Shown here in pieces: positions 52,133 to 60,242 of a DNA stretch of 64,000 nucleotides. The first letter of the stretch is position 1; each line of letters opens with the position of its first letter. The notes beneath the pieces are model-generated. The model made no database searches, was not told where the DNA came from, and was given only the letters and a program-made list of their open reading frames with translations. This stretch comes from VXMO01 sp965219405 (GTDB lineage: Bacteria; Chloroflexota; Dehalococcoidia; UBA6926): assembly GCA_965219405.1 (NCBI GenBank), contig OZ244736.1, positions 1,178,001 through 1,242,000 of the forward strand, read 5' to 3'. The position numbers and the translations under genes are program-made.

Positions 52133-52795
52133 TTATAGCGGGTTGGAGACGGCAGGCCTGGAATCGGGCCGGAGTTGAGCAGCAATTGCTTCTATGGCAG
52201 GAGCGATGTCCTTCGACGTATCGACGGTCATATGCTCGCGGCGGATGGGCTGAGCGCCCTGCTGCATTCGGGTGTAGACAGCTATGTCGGCTGTTGACCT
52301 GTCATTGGTCTGCCGGCCTGAGTTCAGGTTGGCGGCGCGTTGGGCAAGCCGATCACGGATTACGTCTTCAGGCGCAGTCATCTCAATGATCAACAGCAGA
52401 GAGCCAATTCGTTCTGCAATGTCGTACAGCATCCTGCGATTTCGTCTCCTTAGGTTGGTGGCGTCCACGGCCACGTGATGCCCTTTCCGGAGCAGTCGTT
52501 CAAGGAGACGGTGAAGGGAGGGGAATAGTCGTGCGTTCTCAGACTCGCCGTGGGTTGGGTCAGAAAACAGGATTGCTCGCAGTGCGTCGCTTTCCAGCAC
52601 TACCAGTGATGGCGTAACCTCGACCAACTCCCGACAGAAATGGGACTTGCCGCTCCCGGGTAGCCCCGCAAGCAGGATGAGGGCAGGGTGTTCCGGTGGA
52701 GTCGGGAGGTTGCCCAGGCCCCGGTACAGGGATTCGGCGTCCTGATCACGGCGTGAGAGAGGGAGAATCCGACCTGGGCTGCAGGCCTCAGTCAT
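52133..52795 (-). CDS. P-loop kinase (polynucleotide-kinase/zeta-toxin-like AAA)
   Basis: A 220-residue P-loop NTPase. Walker A LAGLPGSGKSHFCREL is at about 42-57; LESDALRAILF, VAVDATNLRRRNRRML and the LID-like IRDRLAQRAAN follow. This is the AAA_33 kinase pattern shared by polynucleotide 5'-kinases, chloramphenicol and gluconate kinase relatives. No antitoxin-like partner is present, so a toxin role is not supported. The start overlaps the plsY stop by 4 bp, so they are coupled, though no pathway link is apparent. Confidence 0.82.
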   Translation of the reverse strand: MTEACSPGRILPLSRRDQDAESLYRGLGNLPTPPEHPALILLAGLPGSGKSHFCRELVEVTPSLVVLESDALRAILFSDPTHGESENARLFPSLHRLLERLLRKGHHVAVDATNLRRRNRRMLYDIAERIGSLLLIIEMTAPEDVIRDRLAQRAANLNSGRQTNDRSTADIAVYTRMQQGAQPIRREHMTVDTSKDIAPAIEAIAAQLRPDSRPAVSNPL

Positions 52796-53493
52796 TGGCC
52801 GGAGCTGGGCCGATCCAGGAACAGGATAGCGAACAAGGAACGCTCGGGAGCCTCGCCAGTCTCAGGATCAAGAGGCCAGGGGGCGGTCGCCCTGCGCAGG
52901 AAGGTCAATCCAAGAATGATAGCTCCGGAGATCGCCGTCGCATACTCGCCGAAGGCGAGTCCCACAATCGTGTACGCGCCCATTCCGCCGATGACGGCGA
53001 CTGGTATCATGCGGCTCGGCGGCGCTGACGCGACCTTCGGCAACACGTTTCGAATGATTTTCCTTGCGCCAAACAACAGGAAGATGCCGAAGCCAAACAC
53101 AAACGCCAACGGGTCGATCGCGACCAACGCGCCGGCAGCCGTGCCGTTGCCGCGTCCACCCTGGAAACGAAGGGTGACGGGCCACATCTGCCCGACGACT
53201 GCCCCAACGCCCCCGGCCACGAGGAGCCATTGCTTGTCATCGCCCGGAAGGAGAGCAAAGGCGAGCAAGGCAGCCACCGTGCCCTTGCCGACTTCGATAA
53301 TGACGGACAGCATGCCAATGGCCATGCCGGAGTGGCGCCAGAGGTTGCCGGCGCCGATATTGCCTGTGCCAACGGTATGAAGGTCGATGCCGCGCGCTCG
53401 CGCCACAAAGTAGATGATCGGGGCTGCGCCGATGATGTATCCGACAATGAACGCTGCAATATATGTCACGGGTTGGTCGACCACGGCTATCAC
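52792..53493 (-). CDS. plsY: Acyl-phosphate glycerol-3-phosphate acyltransferase (PlsY family)
   Basis: Integral membrane enzyme that starts phospholipid synthesis by acylating glycerol-3-phosphate. About six hydrophobic segments; conserved motifs are the TVGTGNIGAGNLWRH segment (S/T-x-N-x-G-A-x-N-x-x-R type, near 40-54), KGTVAALLAF and FQGGRGNGTAAG (the GGKG-like motif, here GGRGNG). At 233 residues it is a little longer than typical (about 200). The departures from GGKGVAT suggest a divergent paralogue; a main plsY elsewhere is possible. Confidence 0.8.
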   Translation of the reverse strand: MIAVVDQPVTYIAAFIVGYIIGAAPIIYFVARARGIDLHTVGTGNIGAGNLWRHSGMAIGMLSVIIEVGKGTVAALLAFALLPGDDKQWLLVAGGVGAVVGQMWPVTLRFQGGRGNGTAAGALVAIDPLAFVFGFGIFLLFGARKIIRNVLPKVASAPPSRMIPVAVIGGMGAYTIVGLAFGEYATAISGAIILGLTFLRRATAPWPLDPETGEAPERSLFAILFLDRPSSGQ

Positions 53494-53511
53494 ATCAGCA
53501 CAGTTGCCGAT

Positions 53512-54477
53512 CTATCGCGGCCACGCGCTGTGCTCAAGCCGCTCGTTCGTGTCCGGTTCTCGAAGGGTGACGACGTACGGGGCGATGATGAGAAGCAGGG
53601 CGGGCAATGAGAGGGCCGCCGTCACGATGACGCGGAAACCGATATCGACACCGCCGGAGATCAGGAGGAAGCCGAGAGGAAGAGAGGCGGACAACAGCCC
53701 AATCTTGAACAGGCGATCCGTCATCCTCATGGCAGCTGCGACAACGATGGCAAACGCGCCGAAGAGCGCAGCGTTCTGAGCCTCGGCCTGTGCGATCGTT
53801 GTGTAGACGCCTCGATCAAATGCGAGTATAGCGACGGACAACAGGGCCATCGGGAGTACGACAAGTATGGCGTGAATCCAGTCCTTGCGGCTGAGCCAAA
53901 CCATTAGCGCGGTGATCACGCCAAGGCCCGCAATGCCCAGCCCGATTCCCAGTATCCAGCTCAACGGATCACGCGCTTCATAGCCGCCGTTCAACACACT
54001 CCACGCCGCGTGCGCGGTTGAGCCAAGGCTGACCATGCTGATGAGCAGGACAGGGAAGAGAGCGTACCCAAGCCACGAGAAGACCCATGCGCGGTGGCTG
54101 AACCTGTAGACGCCCAGCGCGCTGATTGCAATCGCGACGGCGGCTGTCGCCCCTATCCATTCAAGGCTGTACCAGCGGTGTGTCGCGAAAAGAAAAGCGG
54201 CGAACAGGCTTGGGAACGCGGACATCGCCACGTCCGGCCAGGATCCCTGGTTGCGGATGCGCTCCAACTGCGCTGCGACGGTCCGCGCATCTCCAAAGGC
54301 GCGGACGGCCTGCGCCCTCGCCTCTGTCGGTTCAACGCCTCGTTCACGCAGGGTGCTGCTGTGGTCTTCGATGTGGTCGGCCAATTCACGCAACACGCTG
54401 CGCCGAGACCGGATTCTCGTGAGAACCTGGCTTGTCAGCGCGTGGATGGGAGTGGAGATGCTGCTCGGTGACGGCAT
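53512..54477 (-). CDS. Membrane protein with permease-prefix-like N-terminus
   Basis: A 321-residue protein. Residues 18-75 (LTRIRSRRSVLRELADHIEDH and GVEPTEARAQAVRAFGDART) match the cytosolic 'permease prefix' or DUF1700-like helix region that often accompanies PadR regulators. About eight hydrophobic segments follow (90-300). The ATG at 54477 is chosen because the longer frame overlaps padR; it begins 15 bp after padR ends. The FtsX/MacB-type domain usual in larger relatives is missing. Probably regulated by the PadR protein; function unknown. Confidence 0.72.
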   Translation of the reverse strand: MPSPSSISTPIHALTSQVLTRIRSRRSVLRELADHIEDHSSTLRERGVEPTEARAQAVRAFGDARTVAAQLERIRNQGSWPDVAMSAFPSLFAAFLFATHRWYSLEWIGATAAVAIAISALGVYRFSHRAWVFSWLGYALFPVLLISMVSLGSTAHAAWSVLNGGYEARDPLSWILGIGLGIAGLGVITALMVWLSRKDWIHAILVVLPMALLSVAILAFDRGVYTTIAQAEAQNAALFGAFAIVVAAAMRMTDRLFKIGLLSASLPLGFLLISGGVDIGFRVIVTAALSLPALLLIIAPYVVTLREPDTNERLEHSAWPR

Positions 54478-54491
54478 GTCCGTATGGGTCG

Positions 54492-54824
54492 CTACGGCGT
54501 GGAGCCGGTTATAACCATGTTGACGGCGCGTGAGAAGTGGAGCCATTCCGCTCGACTCTGCTCCAGGCGCTGGAGGCCGTGATTGGAAATGGCATAGTAG
54601 CGTCGGTACTGTCCGCCCGGGGAGCTGCGCCACAGTCCCTCAATGAGGTCGTCGCGCTCCAGGCGGTGGAGGGCGGGATACAGCGTGCCCTCCTTCATAC
54701 AGAAATAACCCTCGGAGCGGCGTTCTACCTCTCTGAGGATTTCATAGCCGTACATCGGCCGTTCGCTCAGCAGCGCCAGAAATAGGGAATCCGTGCTTCC
54801 CTTCAGGAGCTCGCGCTCGCTCAT
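54492..54824 (-). CDS. PadR family transcriptional regulator
   Basis: A 110-residue winged-helix regulator. ELLKGSTDSLFLALLSERPMYGYEIL (in part) and CMKEGTLYPALHRLERDDLIEGLW are the diagnostic PadR N-terminal helices and recognition helix, and the GQYRRYYAISNHG wing follows. I choose the ATG at 54824, right before SERELLKG, over an upstream start at 54866 that would add 14 unrelated residues. It is the first gene of a row with the membrane protein, plsY and a kinase, and likely controls them. Confidence 0.9.
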   Translation of the reverse strand: MSERELLKGSTDSLFLALLSERPMYGYEILREVERRSEGYFCMKEGTLYPALHRLERDDLIEGLWRSSPGGQYRRYYAISNHGLQRLEQSRAEWLHFSRAVNMVITGSTP

Positions 54825-54954
54825 ACCACACCCCCCGGCATCATCTTTCCCCGCGATTGATGCCATTTGGCTGACCTGCGGCGATGGGCATCGCCGTTCT
54901 TTGCAACCACCGTCAATTCTACCACCAGATGCGGAAAGTGGCGGTGAAGAGCGG

Positions 54955-56274
54955 TTATTTCGAGCCGCCGCTTGGAGCAGGGGCGGGAGTGGGGGTCTGC
55001 AGGCTGGCTGCGAATCCCTCGAACATCACCTGGCGGAGCTTCGTGACAACCGTCAGCGCAATGAAGACGACGACGAAGAAGGCGGCGCCTGACACAATGA
55101 GAACCGGAACGGACCCAACGATGTCGGCTACGAAGCCGAACACGGCATTCAGGATGGCCATCAGGCTGAGCGCGGACATGGCGAAGAGGCTTGAGACGCG
55201 GCCACGAATGGCATCCGGCACAACGGTCTGGATGTACGTGATGGCCAGTGACATGAACGGAGCCTGCGTCAGTCCCATGATGAATGCGCCGGTAAGGCCG
55301 GATGACTGCGACGGGGCAAATCCCAGGACAAGAACGCCCACTGCGCTACCCGCCGAGGCGATAAGCAGCGCAATCCCCTTACCCCGATCGCTGCGGATCC
55401 CGGCGATGGTCATCACGCCAATGATTGCCCCCGCCCCGAACGCCGCCAGGAAATAAGGGAGCGCGGTGTCTGCCGCCGCCCACTTCACCTTGCCGTGCAG
55501 GGGAAGAATCGACTCAAATCCCATTGTCAGACCGCAGTGGAAGGCGACGAAGATGAGCATCAGGCCCACGGTCGGTGTCTTCCACGCATAAACGATGCCT
55601 GCCGTAAAGACGGTCCAGATCGAGTCTCCCTGCGCGATGGCGCCCGAGGACGCAGTCTTGATGGTCAGCACCATGATCGTGGCGACTGTGTAGCCGCCTG
55701 CCGCGAGGGCAAAGGCAATGCCGATGCTTGACTCGCTGAACACAGCGAGGAGTCCAACGGCGGTGCCACCGATGAGGCGCGCTCCCTGTAGGGATATATT
55801 GTTCAGCGCTATCGCATTGAGGAGGTCTTCCCTGCTCACCAGGTTTGGCACCAGGGCGTTCTGCGTCGGCATCTGCACGCCGCGCGCTATTCCACTCAGG
55901 AGTGACACGACGGGTAAGTGCCAGAGCTCAATCGTGTCGCTAAAGTAGAGCTGCACCAGCAGCAGTGCCAATAGCACGTTGACGGCGTGCGCGATGGCAA
56001 TGAGGTAGCGTCTGTCAAACTTGTCCGCCAGTACGCCGCTGAACGGAGGAACGACCACGAAGGGAATCAGCGCGGCGAACGTTGTAACCCCGACCCAGAA
56101 TGACGACTCATTAGAGATATCGAAGGCAAGGACGCCGCGGGCGGCGATGAGACCCCAGACACCTGCGCCGGCGAACGTTGCAGAGATCCAAAATCGGCGG
56201 TAATCACTGTACTTGAGGGCCGCGCCGTAACGACGGAAAAGTCCTATTTCCTGCGCGGCGGCGCTCTCAGTCAT
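54955..56274 (-). CDS. MFS exporter (MFS_3/EntS-like)
   Basis: A 439-residue transporter with about 12 TM segments, related in plan to the pair at 21.9-24.7 kb. The A-motif-like GVLADKFDRRYLIAIAHAVN (about 80-99) and MPTQNALVPNLVSREDLL show the MFS_3 group. The C-terminus is a short Pro-rich tail (TPTPAPAPSGGSK). It lies 130 bp upstream of the padR gene in the same direction, so it may share control, although a separate promoter is possible. The substrate is unknown. Confidence 0.87.
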   Translation of the reverse strand: MTESAAAQEIGLFRRYGAALKYSDYRRFWISATFAGAGVWGLIAARGVLAFDISNESSFWVGVTTFAALIPFVVVPPFSGVLADKFDRRYLIAIAHAVNVLLALLLVQLYFSDTIELWHLPVVSLLSGIARGVQMPTQNALVPNLVSREDLLNAIALNNISLQGARLIGGTAVGLLAVFSESSIGIAFALAAGGYTVATIMVLTIKTASSGAIAQGDSIWTVFTAGIVYAWKTPTVGLMLIFVAFHCGLTMGFESILPLHGKVKWAAADTALPYFLAAFGAGAIIGVMTIAGIRSDRGKGIALLIASAGSAVGVLVLGFAPSQSSGLTGAFIMGLTQAPFMSLAITYIQTVVPDAIRGRVSSLFAMSALSLMAILNAVFGFVADIVGSVPVLIVSGAAFFVVVFIALTVVTKLRQVMFEGFAASLQTPTPAPAPSGGSK

Positions 56275-56365
56275 TAGCTCCCCGATTCCTCAAATACCGT
56301 TCTATAGTTGCCGCATCATAGCAACTTACGCCTATCTGTGCCAAACGATATCGTGTTCCTGACGG

Positions 56366-56617
56366 CTATATGGACGCAAAGATACTGCGGATGACGAAGA
56401 GGATGATGATCGCTACCATTGGTGAAATGTCCATCATGCCCACCTTCGGGATCACGGAGCGCAGGGGGGCGAGAATCGGCTCTGTCACATGGTAGACCAG
56501 CGCAATCAGCGGATTCTCATTGCTGACGTTCGGAAACCACGACAGGATCGCCCGTGCAAATATGGCGATGGTCAATACAAGTGCGAGCGTCTCAACAAAG
56601 TTTGCAAGTAGTTCCAT
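56366..56617 (-). CDS. YggT family membrane protein
   Basis: An 83-residue protein with two hydrophobic segments (about 5-25 and 60-82) around the conserved ILSWFPNVSNENPLIALVYHVTEPILAPLR region (quoted in part), the YggT/CcmI-like signature. The family is linked with cell shape, chloroplast division relatives and osmotic tolerance. It is 33 bp downstream of proC in the same direction, the usual place for yggT near proC. Confidence 0.92.
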   Translation of the reverse strand: MELLANFVETLALVLTIAIFARAILSWFPNVSNENPLIALVYHVTEPILAPLRSVIPKVGMMDISPMVAIIILFVIRSIFASI

Positions 56618-56650
56618 GAATCAAGAATAACGGACGGTCGTGGGGCGTAG

Positions 56651-57454
56651 CTAGGACAGCTGCCGCGACTTTTGGTAGGCGGCGGTGACTGCCTGCGTGA
56701 TGGCCGCGCGGAGTCCGCCGTCCTCAAGCGCGGCGATGCCCTCCGCAGTTGTGCCGCCGGGGGACGTGACCATATTGCGGAGCGTGGCCGGGTGCACGTT
56801 CGATTGGTCGGCCAAAGCGGCGGAGCCAAGCAGGGTCTGCCGGGCAAGGAGCTCCGCCTGGTCGCGCGGGAGGCCGATGTGGACGCCGGCATCGATGAGA
56901 GCCTCGAGAAAGAGGAAGACATACCCGGGCCCGCTGCCGCTCAGGGCCGTCGCCATGTCGATGTAGTGCTCATCGTGGACTTCCAGTTCACGTCCCATCG
57001 CGCCAAGGATCCGGCGCGCCATGTCGCGCTGTGGGTGGGTCACGCCCGCCGTCGCCGTCCACACGCTCATGCCATGGCCGATCTGCGCGGGAGTGTTGGG
57101 CATGACGCGAACGATCTGCTCGCAGCCCGTAAGTTCCCGGAGTTTGTCAATGCGAACGCCGGCGGCGATGGAGAGGTAGGGGCCCGGGACGACGTTCCCT
57201 CTCCTGAGATCGGAAAGGGCGTCAATGTGCTGGGGTTTGAGCGCGATAACGGCAAACCCGTTGGAGACGATCTTGGCCGCGTCATAGTTGTCGGGGACGA
57301 CGTGCACGCCATGTTTCTGCGCAAGGTAATCGCGGCGCTCGCCGTCGATCTCGCCGACGGTGATGTCCGTGGGTGTGGCAACGTCGTTCCGGATGATGGC
57401 AGTGATCATGGCCTCCGCCATGACGCCGCCTCCGATGAATGCAATCTGGGGCAC
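56651..57454 (-). CDS. proC: Pyrroline-5-carboxylate reductase
   Basis: Last step of proline synthesis, NAD(P)H reduction of pyrroline-5-carboxylate. The N-terminal Rossmann loop IAFIGGGVMAEAMI is at about 3-17, then VIALKPQHID, RVMPNTPAQIG and the C-terminal TALSGSGPGYVFLFLEALIDAGV (in part) with LLGSAAL and VTSPGGTTAEGI signatures. At 267 residues the length is normal. It precedes yggT by 33 bp. Confidence 0.96.
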   Translation of the reverse strand: MPQIAFIGGGVMAEAMITAIIRNDVATPTDITVGEIDGERRDYLAQKHGVHVVPDNYDAAKIVSNGFAVIALKPQHIDALSDLRRGNVVPGPYLSIAAGVRIDKLRELTGCEQIVRVMPNTPAQIGHGMSVWTATAGVTHPQRDMARRILGAMGRELEVHDEHYIDMATALSGSGPGYVFLFLEALIDAGVHIGLPRDQAELLARQTLLGSAALADQSNVHPATLRNMVTSPGGTTAEGIAALEDGGLRAAITQAVTAAYQKSRQLS

Positions 57455-57498
57455 GTGCGCTTGACCTCCGTGCGCTCAGTATAGCGGGGCGGAGTCTC

Positions 57499-57535
57499 CT
57501 CACCCTAACCCTCTCCCTTGAGGAGAGGGGATTTC
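57499..57535. repeat. Dispersed repeat, family B
   Basis: CTCACCCTAACCCTCTCCC then TTGAGGAGAGGGGATTTCG, a 9-bp near-perfect inverted repeat upstream of tRNA-Asn. This is the least diverged copy of the family in the window. Confidence 0.7.
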
Positions 57536-57618
57536 GAGTGGGCATCACGTATACTAAAAAGGCGCTCTCAAGCTTCCGCGCCGGATTGGCGACAAGGTTG
57601 GGTGCGTCTCACGAGCGC

Positions 57619-57694
57619 TCCGCGGTAGCTCAGTCGGTAGAGCGGTCGGCTGTTAACCGATTGGTCGTAGGTTCGAGTCCTACCCGCGGAGCCA
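57619..57694 (+). tRNA. tRNA-Asn, anticodon GTT
   Basis: A 76-nt class I tRNA with TCCGCGG/CCGCGGA acceptor, D arm GCTCAGTCGGTAGAGC, anticodon loop CTGTTAA (GTT), T arm GTAGG-TTCGAGT-CCTAC, discriminator G and encoded CCA. A TATACT box at 57550-57555 may be its -10. Its 3' flank carries the same module found after tmRNA. Confidence 0.97.
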
Positions 57695-57695
57695 A

Positions 57696-57832
57696 TTTTA
57701 AAGTTCGCGATCCAACTTGACTTGTAGAAGGTGTTTGTCTTCCGCGTTCCGGCGCTGGCGGTAAAAGGCGCGGGATTGTGATTCGACCATCGTGTAGAAG
57801 GTGTTTGTCTTCCGCGTTCCGACGTTGGCGGT
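57696..57832 (+). repeat. RNA-3'-flank module with two family A repeats, after tRNA-Asn
   Basis: TTTTAAAGTTCGCGAT starts 2 bp after CCA (57696-57711). After 27 bp comes CTTCCGCGTTCCGGCGCTGG (57739-57762 with CGGT), then a second unit at 57809-57832, exactly 70 bp on. The 17 bases before each unit (TAGAAGGTGTTTGT and flanks) are also repeated, so the local period is 70 bp over about 40 bp. The plan matches the tmRNA flank at 44526-44667. The rest of 57455-57890 holds only the tRNA and a family B repeat. Confidence 0.8.
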
Positions 57833-57890
57833 GAGATAATTGGTTTATCCCGTTTCGGGATCAGTAGGGGGAATAGGGAGGAAACACTGT

Positions 57891-60161
57891 ATGACGACTG
57901 CTTATCGAGAACTCGGCAAGGCAACTGCTCGCAAAGACGGACCGGAGAAGGTCACGGGCGGAGCGGAATACACGGTGGACGTGACTCTGCCGGGGATGCT
58001 GTGGGGCAGGGCGCTCCGCAGTCCGTACCCCCACGCCCGTATCGTCAGCATTGACACCTCACAGGCGGAGGCCCTCCCCGGCGTCCACGCCGTCTTGACC
58101 GGAGACCACCCTCTCATTAAGGGAGTGCGGATCGGTCGACGCCTTTACGATGTGCCCGTCCTCGCGCAGGGAACGGCCCTCTTCATCGGCGACAAGGTGG
58201 CGGCGGTTGCTGCTGACACGCCGGACATAGCCGACGCGGCGCTTCAACTGATTGAGGTCGAATACGAGGAGCTGCCGGTGGTGGCAGACGTGCGCTCGGC
58301 TCGCGCCGATAACGCGCCCGTCCTGCACCCCGACCTGAACTCATACGAAGGCCTGCCCGCGCAGGTTGAGGACCGGCACCTTAATCTCTTTTCGCACCAG
58401 GTGTGGGACAAGGGCGACGTCGATGCCGGTTTCACGGAGGCGGACGTCATCATCGAGGCGGATTACTCGCTCTCCAAGGGGCACCAGGCCTATCTTGAAT
58501 CGCATAACTGCGTGGTCAGAGCCGAACCGGATGGCCGCGCGGAGATCTGGGCCAGCAACAAGGCGCCGTTCAACATGCGGGCGCAGATGTCACAGGCCTA
58601 CGGCATCCCGGCCGACTCTATGAAGGTCAATCCGACGTACATCGGCGGCGATTTCGGCGGCAAGGGCAGCTCCATGGACGTGCCTTTGGCCTACGCGCTT
58701 TCAAGAGCCGCGGACGGCCGCCCGGTCAAGATGGTGATGGACTACACGGAAGAGCTGCAGGCGGCGAATCCGCGCCATGGCGGCGAGGTCAGGATTCGCG
58801 CAGGCGTCAAGCGTGACGGCACGCTGGTTGCCTGGCATGCGGAGGCCTACTGGAACAGCGGGGCGTACGGCGGATTCAAGCCGGTGCCCACTGCGAATCT
58901 CGTTGGGGCGCAGCACCTGGCGGGTGGGCCGTACCGCATCCCGCACGTCCGCATCGATTCCTGGCAGGTGTATACCAATTCCGTGCCCGGCGGCCACTAC
59001 CGCGCGCCGGGCGCGCCGCAATCGATTTTCGCGGCAGAATCACACATGGACTCCCTCGCCCGCGCCATCGGTATGGACCCGCTGGATTTCCGCCTGACCA
59101 ACATGATTGATGAGGGCGAGGAAACCCCCACGGGCCATCACTTCGTTGACCTGCGGGCGCGTGAGACGCTGGAGGCGGCCGTCGCCGAGGCGGGATACCA
59201 CCAACCCCGGCCTCAGTACGTGGGGCGCGGGATGGCGATGGCCGACCACGGCGCGCCGGGCGGCGAGACGCACGCGACTGTGAGCGTTCTCGATTCCGGC
59301 GACGTGACCGTGGAAACGCCGCTGTTTGAGCAGGGCGCGGGCCAGTACACGATCCTGGCGCAGGTGGTCAGCGAAGAGATCGGCGTGCCCTTTGAACGCA
59401 TCAGCGTCGTTCCGCGTGACACGGACAGCGTCTCGTTTGACTCCGGTATCGGCGGCAGCCACACCACGCGCCTCATCACCGTCGCGGGCCATGAGGCGGG
59501 ATCGTTGGCGAGGCAGCGTCTTCAGCAGCTTGCGGCTGAACTCCTCGGCTGGAACGAGGAGTCCATCACCGCCGAGGATGGCAAGCTCATCCATCGTCAT
59601 TCCCGCGAAAGCGGGAATCCAGAAGAATCCATAGAAATCGCCACCCTCGTTGCGCGGGCCGGCGCGCCGATTGTGGAGCGCGGGCACGTGCAGGACACCT
59701 CGCCATCGCCCATGACATCGTTCGGGGCACAGATTGCAGAGGTCCGCGTGGACCCGGACACGGGGCAAGTGACGTTGGAGAAGTTCACGACGGCACACGA
59801 CGTGGGAACGATCATCAACCCGGTCTCGCACCAGGGCCAGCTTGAGGGCGGCGTGGTGCAGGCCATCGGTTTCACGCTGATGGAGGCGTTGGAAGTGGAC
59901 GAGAGCGGCCGCGTGGCGAACCCGTCACTGGCAGAGTTCAAGATTCCGACGGTCAGCGATCTGCCTGAGCTGCGGACGGTTCTCGTGGAAGCGCCGAGCG
60001 GCTCCGGCCCGTACAACGTCAAGTCTGCCGGCGAGAGTTCCAACACACCCACGGCTGCTGCGATTGCAAACGCGATTGAGGACGCGATCGGCGTGCGGAT
60101 CCGTGACCTGCCGATCACGGCGGAGGCGGTATACCGGGCGCTGCAAAACCGGGACGAGTAA
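57891..60161 (+). CDS. Molybdenum hydroxylase large (molybdopterin-binding) subunit, xanthine dehydrogenase/CODH family
   Basis: A 756-residue aldehyde oxidase/xanthine dehydrogenase-type subunit. The small N-terminal a/b domain (KATARKDGPEKVTGGAEYT, GKDV-like) is followed by MoCo-binding regions: YIGGDFGGKGSSMD, GHYRAPGAPQSIFAAESHMD (in part), FEQGAGQYTILAQVV, GIGGSHTT and the C-terminal KSAGESSNTPTAAA with the catalytic Glu. ATG at 57891 has GGGAGGAA upstream; the longer frame is non-coding. No FAD or Fe-S subunit is next to it. Residues about 568-580 (HRHSRESGNPEES) are an in-frame family C repeat insertion. The substrate is unknown. Confidence 0.88.
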   Translation: MTTAYRELGKATARKDGPEKVTGGAEYTVDVTLPGMLWGRALRSPYPHARIVSIDTSQAEALPGVHAVLTGDHPLIKGVRIGRRLYDVPVLAQGTALFIGDKVAAVAADTPDIADAALQLIEVEYEELPVVADVRSARADNAPVLHPDLNSYEGLPAQVEDRHLNLFSHQVWDKGDVDAGFTEADVIIEADYSLSKGHQAYLESHNCVVRAEPDGRAEIWASNKAPFNMRAQMSQAYGIPADSMKVNPTYIGGDFGGKGSSMDVPLAYALSRAADGRPVKMVMDYTEELQAANPRHGGEVRIRAGVKRDGTLVAWHAEAYWNSGAYGGFKPVPTANLVGAQHLAGGPYRIPHVRIDSWQVYTNSVPGGHYRAPGAPQSIFAAESHMDSLARAIGMDPLDFRLTNMIDEGEETPTGHHFVDLRARETLEAAVAEAGYHQPRPQYVGRGMAMADHGAPGGETHATVSVLDSGDVTVETPLFEQGAGQYTILAQVVSEEIGVPFERISVVPRDTDSVSFDSGIGGSHTTRLITVAGHEAGSLARQRLQQLAAELLGWNEESITAEDGKLIHRHSRESGNPEESIEIATLVARAGAPIVERGHVQDTSPSPMTSFGAQIAEVRVDPDTGQVTLEKFTTAHDVGTIINPVSHQGQLEGGVVQAIGFTLMEALEVDESGRVANPSLAEFKIPTVSDLPELRTVLVEAPSGSGPYNVKSAGESSNTPTAAAIANAIEDAIGVRIRDLPITAEAVYRALQNRDE
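59599..59618 (+). repeat. Family C hairpin repeat inside a coding sequence
   Basis: ATTCCCGC-GAAA-GCGGGAAT, an 8-bp perfect stem capped by a GNRA-type loop, lies in frame in the molybdenum hydroxylase gene and encodes HSRESGN. The same palindrome is intergenic at 10649-10668 and at the start of the window. Confidence 0.85.
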
Positions 60162-60185
60162 CGGCGGGTCCAAGTTCTTAAAGAG

Positions 60186-60230
60186 AGAGGGGGGTGCGCC
60201 CGGCCGGGCGCACCCCCCTCTTTGCTTCTT
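60186..60230. terminator. Bidirectional terminator with 36-bp perfect palindrome
   Basis: 60186-60221 is a perfect 36-bp palindrome (18-bp arms meeting at CCGG with no loop), AGAGGGGGGTGCGCCCGG and its complement. TTTGCTTCTT follows on the plus strand, and AAGAACTTG-like A-rich DNA precedes it. It lies between the convergent hydroxylase and surface-protein genes and can end both transcripts. Confidence 0.85.
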
Positions 60231-60242
60231 GATTAGGCGACG

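Noticed and set aside
57619..57832. An integrated genetic island next to tRNA-Asn
   Set aside because: There is a 3'-flank module but no integrase, no direct repeat of the tRNA end further downstream by eye, and housekeeping-style genes on both sides.
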